Shown here: one piece after another, positions 53,205 to 62,054 of the stretch
Layout: every line of letters starts with the position of its first letter
Position numbering within the stretch: position 1 is the first letter of the stretch
NCBI GenBank assembly: GCA_016719885.1
Contig: JADJYF010000022.1
Span: 1-64,000 of the forward strand
Length of the DNA stretch: 64,000 nucleotides
Direction of reading: 5' to 3'
Origin: Pseudomonadota bacterium
Lineage (GTDB): Bacteria > Pseudomonadota > Gammaproteobacteria > Ga0077536
Translations under genes and position numbers: made by a program
Notes under the pieces: model-generated
The model's database searches: none
Told to the model about the DNA's origin: nothing
What the model saw: the letters and a program-made list of their open reading frames with translations, nothing else

Positions 53205-55118
53205 ATGACCGACACCCATTCCGACGCGCGGGCCGCGGCCTTTGCCGACGCCGTGGCGCTGGCCAACATACCCAGCCTGCTCATGATGCTGGTGCAGATG
53301 ACCGGCGAATTGCATTGGCTGGAACCGCCGTTCCGCCCCAGCCGCGGCCGCGGCGTCACCGATCACGACAGCGGCGGTCTCGGCGAGGCCGAGCAGGCCA
53401 TGGTGCGGCGCGCGGCACTGGACGCGATCCTGGCGTGGCACGCGGGACGGCCGCTTGCGATTGCCGAGCCCGATGCGGCGCTGCGCCGGCGCATGATGAG
53501 CGTGGCGGTCGCCGAGGACGTCCCAGCGGACTATGACGGCATCATCTGCGCCGAGCTGCCGCTGGCGCGGCACGATCAGCACGAACGTCTCGCGGCGCCC
53601 GCCGGTTTCGTTGCCGTCATCATCGGCGCGGGCGTGTCGGGCCTGTGCGCGGCCATCCATTTCCAGCGCGCTGGCATTGCCTTCGAGATCCTGGAGAAGA
53701 ACGCCGAACTCGGCGGCGTGTGGCGCGACAACCGCTACCCGGGCGCCGGCGTCGACACGCCCAACCATCTTTATTCCTTCACCTTCGCACCCTATGACTG
53801 GAGCAAGTATTTCGCCCTGCGCGGCGAACTGAAGGAATACCTGGAACACGTCGCCGACCAGTTCGACCTGCGCCGCCACATCCGTTTCAACACCGAGGTC
53901 TCATCCGCCGCGTACGACGCGGGATCGCAGCGCTGGCGCCTCGCGGTGCGCGAGGCGGGCGGCGGCGCCACGCTGCGCGAGGCCAACGTGGTGGTGAGCG
54001 CGGTCGGCATCTTCAACCCCGCCAAGTGGCCCGACATCGCCGGCCTCGAGCGCTTCCAGGGGCCGTGCTTTCACACCGCCGAATGGCGTGACGATGTCGA
54101 CTTGCATGGCAAGCGCGTCGCCATCATCGGCAACGGCGCAAGCTGCATGCAGACCGCGCCCGCCATCCAGGACCAGGTCGGCTCGCTCACCATCTTTCAA
54201 CGCTCGCCGCACTGGGTGGCGCCCAATGCGCAGTTCGGCAAGGCCATCCCCGCGCCGCTGCGCATGCTGTTGAAGGAAGTGCCGCTGTACCGCGCGTGGT
54301 ACCGCTTGCGTCTCGGCTGGACCTATGGCGATCAGATCTTCAACGCCCTGCACAAGGACCCGGCCTGGCCGCATCCCGAGCGCGCGCTCAACCAGGCCAA
54401 CGATGGACACCGCGCCTATTTCACCCAGTACGTCAAAGCCGAACTCGGCGATCGCGAGGACCTGCTGGACAAGGTGCTGCCCAAGTATCCGCCGTTCGGC
54501 AAGCGCATGCTGATGGACAATGGCTGGTACCGCATGCTGCGCAACCCCAAGGTCACGCTGGTCGACACTCCCATCACCGAAGTTCGCGAGGGTGGCGTGG
54601 TCACCGCCGATGGCAACGAGTTCCCAGCCGACGTGCTGGTGATCGCAACCGGCTTCGACGTGCTGCGTTTCATGACCGCGTTCGAAGTGCGCGGTCGCAG
54701 CGGGCGTAGCTTGCGCGAAGCGTGGGGCGACGATGACGCGCGCGCCTATCTCGGCGCCGTGATGCCGGACTTCCCGAATTTCTTCTGCCTGTACGGGCCC
54801 AACCTGCAGGCCGGCCACGGCGGCAGCCTCATCTTCATGATCGAAATGCAGATGCGCTTCATCATGGACGCGCTGAAGAAAATGCTCGAAGGTGGGTTCG
54901 GCGCGCTGGAGATCCGTCCGGAAGTGCACGACGCCTACAATGCCGACATCGATCGCCTGCACGAAGACATGGTGTGGACCCATCCGGGCATGACCACCTA
55001 TTACCGCAATTCGCGCGGTCGCATCGTGGTCAATTCACCGTATCGCAATGCCGAGTTCTTCGAGATGTCGCGCGTGGCCAAGCTCGAGGATTTCCTTACC
55101 GAGCCCCGCGCCCTGTAG
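53205..55118 (+). CDS. Baeyer-Villiger monooxygenase (4-hydroxyacetophenone monooxygenase-like)
   Basis: This 637-residue class B flavoprotein would insert oxygen next to a ketone using NADPH and FAD. The FAD motif VAVIIGAGVSGLCAAIHF is near 139-156, the Baeyer-Villiger fingerprint FxGxxxHTxxW is present as FQGPCFHTAEW near 284-294, and the NADPH motif VAIIGNGASCMQTAPAI is near 305. An extra ~130-residue N-terminal helical domain and the total length match HAPMO (about 640 residues) rather than cyclohexanone monooxygenases. ATG 53205 is the start nearest to homology. Its TAG stop (55116-55118) lies inside a REP palindrome. SDR and serine-hydrolase (esterase-type) genes follow on the same strand, a sensible ketone-to-ester-to-alcohol sequence. 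Confidence 0.9.
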   Translation: MTDTHSDARAAAFADAVALANIPSLLMMLVQMTGELHWLEPPFRPSRGRGVTDHDSGGLGEAEQAMVRRAALDAILAWHAGRPLAIAEPDAALRRRMMSVAVAEDVPADYDGIICAELPLARHDQHERLAAPAGFVAVIIGAGVSGLCAAIHFQRAGIAFEILEKNAELGGVWRDNRYPGAGVDTPNHLYSFTFAPYDWSKYFALRGELKEYLEHVADQFDLRRHIRFNTEVSSAAYDAGSQRWRLAVREAGGGATLREANVVVSAVGIFNPAKWPDIAGLERFQGPCFHTAEWRDDVDLHGKRVAIIGNGASCMQTAPAIQDQVGSLTIFQRSPHWVAPNAQFGKAIPAPLRMLLKEVPLYRAWYRLRLGWTYGDQIFNALHKDPAWPHPERALNQANDGHRAYFTQYVKAELGDREDLLDKVLPKYPPFGKRMLMDNGWYRMLRNPKVTLVDTPITEVREGGVVTADGNEFPADVLVIATGFDVLRFMTAFEVRGRSGRSLREAWGDDDARAYLGAVMPDFPNFFCLYGPNLQAGHGGSLIFMIEMQMRFIMDALKKMLEGGFGALEIRPEVHDAYNADIDRLHEDMVWTHPGMTTYYRNSRGRIVVNSPYRNAEFFEMSRVAKLEDFLTEPRAL

Positions 55119-55175
55119 ATGCGAATTCATTCGCACGCGGAACCATCCAATGTGCGAATGAATTCGCACCCACAG
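55114..55175. repeat. Inverted pair of family-A REP-like palindromes
   Basis: Plus copy 55114-55136 (head TGTAG, one A-for-G change in the next base) includes the TAG stop of the monooxygenase gene. Minus copy 55151-55175 ends 14 bases before the next ATG. The pair fills almost the whole 71-base gap between the monooxygenase and SDR genes. Confidence 0.88.
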
Positions 55176-55189
55176 TAGAGAACAAAGCC

Positions 55190-56071
55190 ATGAGCACACT
55201 CGCAGGCAAACGCATCGTCATCACCGGCTCGTCGCGCGGCCTCGGCCGGGGCTTCGCCCTGGAAATGGCCAAGGCCGGCGCGCGCGTCGTCATCAACGGC
55301 ACCCAGGCCGAGGCGCTGGCGGCGACCGAGAGCGCGATACGCGAGGCCGGCGGCACGGTCACGGCGGTGCGCGGCTCGGTGGCACAGGCGGCGGTGTGCA
55401 GCCAACTCATCCAGGCCTGTGTCGACGCCTACGGCGGCATCGACGTGCTCATCAATAATGCCGGCCAGGTGCGCGACCGCACGCTGTTCAAGATGAGCGA
55501 CGAGGATTTCGACGAGGTCATCGCCGTGCACCTGCGCGGCACCTTCCTGTGCTCGCGCCAGGCCGCCATCGCCATGCGCGAGCAGGGCGGCGGTCACATC
55601 ATCAACGTGGTGTCGAACTCGGGCCTGTCGGGCGGCTTCGGGCAGAGCAATTACGCCGCCGCCAAGGCCGGCATGATGGGCCTGTTGCACACCTGGGTGC
55701 TGGAGCTGGCGCGCTACGGCATCCGCTGCAACGCGTTCTGGCCGATAGCCGAAACCGACATGACGCAGGTGGTGTTCGAGCGCGCCGCCAAGGATGCCAG
55801 CGCCACGGGCAAGCAGGCGCCGAGCCCGGCCGCGCTCGGTTTCGGCACGCCGGTGGAAGTGGCACAGGGCATGGTGTGGCTGGCCAGCGAGCACGCCGCC
55901 AGGTTCAACGGCCAGTGCTTCACCTTCAATGGCCGCAAGACCGCGCTGTGGACTCACCCGACCGAGATCAACGAAAGCTTCAAGGCCACGCCTTGGAGCG
56001 TCGCCGAGTTGGCCGCGCACTACGACGCCATCGTACCGGTGCCGGTCTACCAGCCGCGTTTCGTCGAGTAG
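55190..56071 (+). CDS. Short-chain dehydrogenase/reductase
   Basis: The 293-residue classical SDR has cofactor motif TGSSRGLG near 12-19, NNAG near 89-92, catalytic Ser in VVSNSGLSGG near 142, and Tyr/Lys in SNYAAAKAG near 155. A long C-terminal extension past residue 245 (FTFNGRKTALWTHPTEINESFKATPWSVAELAAHYDAIVPVPVYQPRFVE) resembles the tails of multidomain hydroxyacyl-CoA dehydrogenase-like SDRs. No good ribosome binding site precedes ATG 55190, since a REP palindrome ends 14 bases upstream. Translation may therefore depend on that repeat's mRNA structure. It probably acts with the monooxygenase and serine hydrolase on either side. Confidence 0.88.
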   Translation: MSTLAGKRIVITGSSRGLGRGFALEMAKAGARVVINGTQAEALAATESAIREAGGTVTAVRGSVAQAAVCSQLIQACVDAYGGIDVLINNAGQVRDRTLFKMSDEDFDEVIAVHLRGTFLCSRQAAIAMREQGGGHIINVVSNSGLSGGFGQSNYAAAKAGMMGLLHTWVLELARYGIRCNAFWPIAETDMTQVVFERAAKDASATGKQAPSPAALGFGTPVEVAQGMVWLASEHAARFNGQCFTFNGRKTALWTHPTEINESFKATPWSVAELAAHYDAIVPVPVYQPRFVE

Positions 56072-56122
56072 TCGGCGCGGCCCTGCATTATCATGGCCCA
56101 TCACCAACCGCGGGAGATCTCC

Positions 56123-57307
56123 ATGGGCCAGTCACTCACCGATGCCGCCAACGTCATCCTGATCGAGACCGTCAGTCGCGCCGGCGGCGCGCCGGGCGTG
56201 GTGGCGATGGCCACCGATCGCAAGGGCAACATCTACGAGGGGGCGGCCGGCGTGCGCGAGCTCGGCAAGCCGCAGGCCATGACCACCGATACCGTGATGT
56301 TCCTTGCCTCCTGCACCAAGGCGCTGACCGGCGTGGCGGTCATGCAGCTGGTCGAAGAGGGCAAGCTCAAGCTCGACGACCCGGCCGGCAAGTACGTGCC
56401 GGAGATCGACGCCATCCAGGTGCTGGACGGTTTCGATGCCAATGGTGAAGCGCGCCTGCGCAAAGCGCGCACGCCGATCACCATCGATCACCTGATGCTG
56501 CACACCGCTGGCTTCTGTTACGACTTCTTCAGCGCCGACCTGTTGCGCTATCGCACCGCGCGCAATATCCCCTCGGTGTTGGGCTGTACCTTCGCGTCCA
56601 TCCAGGACGTGCTGCTGCACGATCCCGGCGAACGCTGGACCTATGGCAACAACATCGACTGGCTGGGACGCATCGTCGAAGTGTTGCGCGGCAAGCGCCT
56701 CGGTGAAGTGTTGCGCGAACGGGTATTCGCGCCGCTGGGCATGCAGGACATCGCTTTCAACATGACGCCGTCCATGCGTGCGCGCCTCGCCAGCCTGCAT
56801 CAACGGGTGGCCGACGGTCAGCTCACCGCCCATCCCGAGATCGTGCTGCCGCAGCCGCCCGACATGGACATGGGCGGCGCCGGCCTCTACGCCACCATCG
56901 GCGAATACATGAAATTCATCCGCATGGTGTTGAACGATGGCGCCGGCGCCGAGGGCCGCGTGCTGAAGGCCGAGACCGTCGCGAAGATGGCGAGCAATGG
57001 TCTCGGCTCACTGACGAGCGGCGCGTGGACCAGCTCCAATCCCTTCTATGCCAACAGCGGCGATTTCTTCCCGGGGCTGCGCAAGAGCTGGTCCTATACC
57101 TTCCAGGTGCTGGAAGAAGACGCGCCCACCGGCCGACCGGCCGGCGCGCTATCGTGGGCGGGGCTGGCCAACACCTACTACTGGATAGACCGCAAGAACG
57201 GCGTGGGCGGCATGTGGGGCACCCAGATCCTGCCGTTCCAGGACATCGGGTCCTACCCCGGCTTCGTGGAATTCGAGACCGCGGTATATCGCTCGCTGAA
57301 ATCGTAG
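56123..57307 (+). CDS. Serine hydrolase, class C beta-lactamase/esterase fold
   Basis: This 394-residue relative of EstB-type esterases has the SxxK motif S63-C-T-K66 in MFLASCTKALTGVAVMQL. The second-motif Tyr-x-Asn is in WTYGNNIDWLGRIVEVL near 175, and DHLMLHTAGFCYDFF near 130 is typical. There is no signal peptide. GGGAG lies about 10 bases before ATG 56123. It may hydrolyse the ester made by the upstream Baeyer-Villiger monooxygenase. The stop TAG (57305-57307) starts a repeat-like region with a long perfect hairpin. A paralogue lies at 26346-27560, itself REP-flanked. Confidence 0.87.
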   Translation: MGQSLTDAANVILIETVSRAGGAPGVVAMATDRKGNIYEGAAGVRELGKPQAMTTDTVMFLASCTKALTGVAVMQLVEEGKLKLDDPAGKYVPEIDAIQVLDGFDANGEARLRKARTPITIDHLMLHTAGFCYDFFSADLLRYRTARNIPSVLGCTFASIQDVLLHDPGERWTYGNNIDWLGRIVEVLRGKRLGEVLRERVFAPLGMQDIAFNMTPSMRARLASLHQRVADGQLTAHPEIVLPQPPDMDMGGAGLYATIGEYMKFIRMVLNDGAGAEGRVLKAETVAKMASNGLGSLTSGAWTSSNPFYANSGDFFPGLRKSWSYTFQVLEEDAPTGRPAGALSWAGLANTYYWIDRKNGVGGMWGTQILPFQDIGSYPGFVEFETAVYRSLKS

Positions 57308-57370
57308 GTACGAATTCGCTCGCGTGTCGCGGCATGTGCGCCGCGACACGCGAGCGATTTAAATCGCACC
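57305..57370. terminator. Long stem-loop between convergent genes, in a divergent REP-like context
   Basis: Arms 57316-57333 and 57340-57357 pair perfectly over 18 bases around the loop ATGTGC. The left flank reads GTAGGTACGAATTCGC, a diverged family-A repeat head, and the right flank ends ATTTAAATCGCACC, echoing its other end. This looks like a REP pair in which the inner part was replaced by a new hairpin. It lies between convergent genes, so it is likely to end transcription in both directions, although no U-run follows on either strand. Confidence 0.65.
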
Positions 57371-57389
57371 ACCAGCAGACGCCGGAGGG

Positions 57390-57902
57390 CTATTTCCCTT
57401 TCATCATCGTCATCGCCTTGTGCGCGGTCTGGCAGCGCTCGCCATCGGCGCCTTCCTCCTTGCACTGGCCGGCGTACTTGCCGAGCTTGTCGCGCATGCC
57501 CATGCAGCGCTTGGCTTCCTCGCCTTCGGCCTTGCAGTGCATCGCGTAGGCGATATCGAGATCGTCCTTGCCGGCGGCCTTGGCCGCGGCGGCCGCGGGC
57601 GCGGCCTTGGCGGCGGGGGCGGGACTGGCGATGCCGGGTTGCTCGGCAAGTTTGTGCGCCTTTACCACCTCGCGCGCCTGCATGCAGTGCTTGCCATCAT
57701 CTCCTTCGGCTTTGCAGTGCATGGAATATTTCACGAGCTCGCGGCGCGCATCCAGGCACTTGGCGCCCTCGGCGCCTTCGGCCTTGCAGCCGACAGCGTA
57801 TTTCATGGACTCCATGCCGTCTTCGGCGCGCGCCGTGCCAGCCACGAGCAGCAGGGCGCTGATGCCCGCGGATACCAGTATCGAGCACTTCTTGAAGCTC
57901 AT
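57390..57902 (-). CDS. Exported Cys-rich protein with four CKAEG repeats
   Basis: The 170-residue protein has a signal peptide (MSFKKCSILVSAGISALLLV, cleavage near TARA-ED). Four copies of a ~23-residue unit follow, of the form Y-x3-C-K-x-E-G-x4-x-C-x5-x-L/V-x-K: YAVGCKAEGAEGAKCLDARRELVK, YSMHCKAEGDDGKHCMQAREVVK, YAMHCKAEGEEAKRCMGMRDKLGK and YAGQCKEEGADGERCQTAHK. Copies one and two, and three and four, are adjacent; an Ala/Pro-rich linker separates the pairs. Each unit has two Cys, so intra-unit disulfides or metal binding are likely. ATG 57902 is chosen at the signal peptide. I recognise no family, and no neighbour suggests a role. Confidence 0.75.
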   Translation of the reverse strand: MSFKKCSILVSAGISALLLVAGTARAEDGMESMKYAVGCKAEGAEGAKCLDARRELVKYSMHCKAEGDDGKHCMQAREVVKAHKLAEQPGIASPAPAAKAAPAAAAAKAAGKDDLDIAYAMHCKAEGEEAKRCMGMRDKLGKYAGQCKEEGADGERCQTAHKAMTMMKGK

Positions 57903-58014
57903 CGGTCTCGTCTCCCCTTGCGTCTTTTGAATGGCGCCGCCGCGCGTCGCGCCGCGACCCTTGTCCATCCATAGTGGTCGGCGCGGCGGCAATAGTCCAG
58001 GCGCCACGCCGGCG

Positions 58015-59073
58015 TCAGTCGTCGGCGGGATTGGGACGGAACGGCGCCGCCAGCGGCTCGCCGATGAATATGCCCTGGCCGGGCATGGCGACACTCTTCC
58101 AGTAGGCCTCGATGAGGGTTTCACCGCGCAGGTAACCGTCTACCAGGATCACGGGATCGGGAAATTTCTGCGGAAAGTTGCACGGCTCCTGTACCGTGCC
58201 ATAGCTGCCGGTGGCGCCGGCTTCCAACCAGCGCAGCGCCGACATCTGGCTGCTGTCGGTCAGCATGCCGCCGAATGACGTCAGGTGATCGGCCACCGCG
58301 CCCGGTTTGAAGCCGAGCGTCTCGAGACCGGCGACCTTGGCGCGGCCGGTGAAATAGAACAGCACGTCGCGCGCGCCGTACAGCACGTCCTGGCGCAGGA
58401 TGCTGACCGCGACCCGCTTGCCCAGCACATGCTTGACCGCCGGGTAGTCCATTGCGCGCACGTTGCGCGCCTTGTCGCTGGTCGACATCAGGTAGGCGCG
58501 TCCCGTGGGCAGGCTGCCATCGGCGCGCACGCCTCTGTCGATCAACGCCACCGCGTCCTCGAAATCGCGCGCGGCAATGCTCATGGTCGGGCGCATGCCG
58601 AACTCGGTGTAAGGCTCGCGACTCGTGGCATTGAACATCGGACTCAACTCGGTCGGCTTGCAGCCGCTCGCGCAGTAGGCGCGATTGAAGCCGAAGGCGA
58701 AGGCTGCGGTGATCGACATGCACTCGACGCGGTAGGGCGCGGCCCAGGTCAGGGCGTAGGCCTGCACGCTGGAGGCGGTCTGTCGTTCGACTTGCGCCTT
58801 CAGAGTCTTGAATTCGCCCTCCGACATGGTGGTCGAGCCCGGCTCGAAACGGATCTTGATGATGTTGGAGAGCGGCAGGTGACGGCGCACCACGTAGTAC
58901 TCACCGATCGCGTAGCTGACCGGGTCGTTCATGTTGATGATGACGGCGAGCTGCGAGACGTCGATGGCGACGGCCGGCCGCGCCGCGGCCAAGGCGAGCA
59001 GCAGTAGCAGTGCGCGCCACGGCCAGGCGCGGGGTGGTCGTTGAGGCCGTTGCGTACGCGTGGATGACTTCAT
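58015..59073 (-). CDS. TIGR03790-like exported protein of unknown function
   Basis: The 352-residue protein has an Arg/Pro-rich start and a hydrophobic signal (WRALLLLLALAAARPAVAI). It then has the features of the TIGR03790 family: LAVIINMNDPVSYAIGEYYVVRRHLPLSNIIKI near 42-73, TWAAPYRVECMSITAAFAFGFN near 108, LYGARDVLFYFTGRAKV near 235, GGMLTDSSQMSALRWLEAGATGSYGTVQEPCN near 272, and YLRGETLIEAYWKSVAMPGQGIFIGEPLAAPF near 315. The last part resembles C25/caspase-like or TIGR03790 C-termini, where a Cys sits after a GSYG turn. No function is established. It is divergent from the acyl-CoA synthetase at 59324, with 250 bases between that hold no gene. Confidence 0.75.
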   Translation of the reverse strand: MKSSTRTQRPQRPPRAWPWRALLLLLALAAARPAVAIDVSQLAVIINMNDPVSYAIGEYYVVRRHLPLSNIIKIRFEPGSTTMSEGEFKTLKAQVERQTASSVQAYALTWAAPYRVECMSITAAFAFGFNRAYCASGCKPTELSPMFNATSREPYTEFGMRPTMSIAARDFEDAVALIDRGVRADGSLPTGRAYLMSTSDKARNVRAMDYPAVKHVLGKRVAVSILRQDVLYGARDVLFYFTGRAKVAGLETLGFKPGAVADHLTSFGGMLTDSSQMSALRWLEAGATGSYGTVQEPCNFPQKFPDPVILVDGYLRGETLIEAYWKSVAMPGQGIFIGEPLAAPFRPNPADD

Positions 59074-59323
59074 GAGACGGGTCAGGGCGGTGTGGAGCGG
59101 CGGCCCGCGACGGTGTGCGTCATGTTGGCGCCGCCGGCCCGTCGCGTCGACGCGCAGGATAAACCATGGCCGCGCCCCACCATAGCGTGTAGCGCGGCGG
59201 GGCGGCGGTAGGCCATGATCGCGCCTGACCCTCGCTGCCTGTCAGCGCGCCGGTCAGCGCGACGACGAGTCGCCGAGAGCCGACTTCCCACCAGCGATTG
59301 CACGACGCACCGAGGCCTGCCGC

Positions 59324-60877
59324 GTGACCCGATTGACCGACTACACCCGCTACGCGGACGCCCACCGCCATTATTCCAAGCAGGCGCTGTGGGAACTGTT
59401 CGACGGCGACAAGGACGCGCTCAACATCGCCCACGAGTGCGTCGATCGTCATGCCGGTCAAGGTATCGAGGGCGACGTGGCCGTTCGCGTGGCCCATGCC
59501 GACGGTCGTGACGAGGTCATCACTTTCACTGAACTCGCGGCCTTGAGCGGGCGCGTGGCGAGCTACTTCGTGGCGCGCGGCGTCAAGCCCGGCGAGCGCG
59601 TGGCGATGATGCTGGAACCGTCGCTGGCGTTCTACGCGGCCTTGTTCGGCGCCATGAAGATGGGCGCGGTGGCGGTGCCGCTGTTCACGCTGTTCGGGCC
59701 GGAAGGACTGCGCCTGCGCATGGCCGACTGCAATCCCGCGCTGCTGCTGCTGGCGCCGGACAAGCAGGATCTCGCGGCCGAGGCCGGCGCCGAGGTGGTG
59801 ATGGCCGACGACGCGTGGCTGGCCCATGTCGCGCGCCTGCCGGTGCGCGCCCCGATCGCGAGTCGCGCCGATGACATGGCGCTCTACCAGTACACCTCCG
59901 GCACCACGCGCGAACTGCCCGAAGCGGTCAAGCACCGTCACCGCGCCATCGTCACGGTGGCCATCGCCGCGCTCTACGCGACCGGCGTGCGGCCCGGCGA
60001 TCGCTACATGTGTCCGTCGTCGCCGGCCTGGGGCCATGGCCTGTGGCATGGCACGCTCGCGCCACTCGGCCTCGGCGTCAGCATCGCGGCCTATGCCGGC
60101 AAGTTCGACGCCGAACGGCTGCTCGAGGCCATCGCCGATTACCGCATCACCAACCTGTCGGCGGCCGCCACCCACTATCGCCTGATGAAGAACAGCGGCG
60201 CCGCCGCGCGTCATCGCTACGCGTTGAAGAAACTGACCTTCACCGGCGAGCCGATAGACAGCGCCACCGCCGCGTGGGCCGAACAGACCTTCGGCTCGCC
60301 GGTGTGCAGCATCTATGGCACCACGGAAGTCGGCGTGATCATCGCCAACTATCCCGGCGCCGACGACTTGCCGGTCAAGCCGGGCGCGCTCGGCAAGGCG
60401 GTGCCGGGCGTGGAAGTGGCCGTTCTCGATCGCGCCGGCCAGCCCTGCGCGCCGGGCGCGATCGGCGAGATCATGCTGCGCCGGGGCGACGGCTGGTTTC
60501 CGACCAAGGATCTCGGTCATATCGACGAAGACGGTTACTTCTATCACAACGGCCGCGCCGACGACGTCATCATCTCGGCCGGCTGGACCATGAGCGCGGT
60601 CGAGATCGAAGACACCCTGCTCAAGCATCCGGACGTCGCCGAGTGCGCCGCCATCGGCGTGCCCGATGCCACCCGTGGCCAGGTGGTGAAGGCCTACGTG
60701 GTGTCGCCGCGCGCGGCGTCGGACGCCTTCATCACCGAGATTCAACAGTTCGCGCAACAGCGCCTGAGTCGTCACGAGTATCCGCGCCAGGTGGAGTTCG
60801 TCAGCGAACTGCCCAAGACCCCGGCCGGCAAGGTCAATCGCAACGTGCTGCGCGCACGTGTGCAGGAAAAATCCTGA
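59324..60877 (+). CDS. AMP-forming acyl-CoA synthetase
   Basis: This 517-residue ANL ligase starts at GTG 59324, where the coding pattern begins. It shows LYQYTSGTTRELPEAVKHRH near 187 (phosphate loop, with ELP in place of the usual G-x-P-K), the MCPSSPAWGHGL segment near 228, SIYGTTEVGVIIANYPG near 327, FPTKDLGHIDEDGYFYHNGRADDVIISAGWTMSAVEIEDTL near 390, and the catalytic Lys in TPAGKVNRN near 507. It is closest to medium-chain or benzoate/acetyl-type synthetases, but the altered phosphate loop blurs that. The MaoC-like hydratase follows by 14 bases, suggesting activation then hydration of one substrate. Confidence 0.88.
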   Translation: MTRLTDYTRYADAHRHYSKQALWELFDGDKDALNIAHECVDRHAGQGIEGDVAVRVAHADGRDEVITFTELAALSGRVASYFVARGVKPGERVAMMLEPSLAFYAALFGAMKMGAVAVPLFTLFGPEGLRLRMADCNPALLLLAPDKQDLAAEAGAEVVMADDAWLAHVARLPVRAPIASRADDMALYQYTSGTTRELPEAVKHRHRAIVTVAIAALYATGVRPGDRYMCPSSPAWGHGLWHGTLAPLGLGVSIAAYAGKFDAERLLEAIADYRITNLSAAATHYRLMKNSGAAARHRYALKKLTFTGEPIDSATAAWAEQTFGSPVCSIYGTTEVGVIIANYPGADDLPVKPGALGKAVPGVEVAVLDRAGQPCAPGAIGEIMLRRGDGWFPTKDLGHIDEDGYFYHNGRADDVIISAGWTMSAVEIEDTLLKHPDVAECAAIGVPDATRGQVVKAYVVSPRAASDAFITEIQQFAQQRLSRHEYPRQVEFVSELPKTPAGKVNRNVLRARVQEKS

Positions 60878-60891
60878 GGAGCGTATTTCCC

Positions 60892-62037
60892 ATGAGTACA
60901 AAGCAGGCGCGCGAGGAATTTCCGCGCATCACCGACCAGGGCCTCGACGATCTCAAGCGCCGCATCAACGTACGCATCGCGCAGGAGCCGGAGCCGTGGT
61001 GCTTCGAGGCGACGCGCGACAACATCCGTCACTACGCGCACGGCATCGGCGATGACAACCCGCTGTGGTGTGACCCGGAGTACGCCCGCACCACTGCCCA
61101 CGGCGGCATCATCGCCTGTCCGTCGTTCCTGTTCGCCTGTTCGCGCATCGCCTCCGGCTATGTCGGCGGCCTGCCGGGCATCCACGCGATGTGGGCCGGC
61201 GCCAACTGGACCTGGCACAAGCCGACGCGGCGCAACGACGCGGTCTCGACCGAATCGTATTTGAAAGATCTCGTGATCCACGAAACCCGTTTCGCCGGCC
61301 GTGCCGTGCAGCAGATTTACCATGTCGATTTCTTCAACCAGGACGGCGACAGGCTGGCCGAGGTCGACAGCTGGTGCTTCCGCACCGAGCGCGACACCGC
61401 GCGCGAGCAGGGCACCAAGTACACCGAGGTCAAGGCGCGCCCCGACAAGCGCTGGAGCGATGAGGAACTGGCCGAGGTCTATCGCACCTACGCGCGCGAG
61501 GAAGTGCGCGGTGCGACGAAGCGTTACTGGCAGGATGTCGAAGTCGGCGAGCGTCTGCCGACCCTCGCCAAGGGACCGATGACGGTGACCGGCTTCATCG
61601 CCTACGCGCAGGGCTGGGGCGGCCTCTACATCCGCGCCAACAAGCTGGCGTGGCGCATGATCCACGCCCACCCCGGGCTCGGTATCGCCAATCGCTTCAA
61701 CATCCCCGATTGCCCCGAGCGCGTGCACTGGGAACCGGAGTTCGCGCTCAAGGTCGGCGCGCCGGGCGCCTACGACTACGGCCCCGAGCGCTGCTCGTGG
61801 CTGACCCATCACCTCACCAACTGGATGGGAGACGACGGCTTCCTGGTGGCATCAATGAGCAAGATCCGCCGTCACAATCCCGAAGGCGACGTCTTGATGT
61901 TCAACGGCGAGGTGACGCGCAAGTTCGTCGACGATGCCGGCCGCCACTGCGTCGAAATCGCCCAGCGCGCCGCCAACCAGGACGACGAGGATTCGATCCT
62001 GGGCACGGGGGTGGTGGCCCTGCCTGTGCGACCGTGA
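60892..62037 (+). CDS. MaoC-like dehydratase with double hot-dog fold
   Basis: The 381-residue protein carries two hot-dog domains. The first (residues about 30-180) includes ATRDNIRHYAHGIGDDNPLWCDPEYARTTAHGGIIACPSFL, with the Asp-x5 and His positions of the FAS1/MaoC R-hydratase motif. The second (residues 205-375) begins YWQDVEVGERLPTLAKGPMTVTGFIAYAQGWGGLY and has lost the canonical D-x-N-P-x-H. This arrangement matches mesaconyl-CoA or 3-hydroxyacyl hydratases and the steroid-degrading MaoC pairs. GAGGAG precedes the ATG. It shares a transcript with the upstream acyl-CoA synthetase and would hydrate the enoyl-CoA made from that product. Confidence 0.85.
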   Translation: MSTKQAREEFPRITDQGLDDLKRRINVRIAQEPEPWCFEATRDNIRHYAHGIGDDNPLWCDPEYARTTAHGGIIACPSFLFACSRIASGYVGGLPGIHAMWAGANWTWHKPTRRNDAVSTESYLKDLVIHETRFAGRAVQQIYHVDFFNQDGDRLAEVDSWCFRTERDTAREQGTKYTEVKARPDKRWSDEELAEVYRTYAREEVRGATKRYWQDVEVGERLPTLAKGPMTVTGFIAYAQGWGGLYIRANKLAWRMIHAHPGLGIANRFNIPDCPERVHWEPEFALKVGAPGAYDYGPERCSWLTHHLTNWMGDDGFLVASMSKIRRHNPEGDVLMFNGEVTRKFVDDAGRHCVEIAQRAANQDDEDSILGTGVVALPVRP

Positions 62038-62054
62038 CCGTGCCAGCGCTCCTT

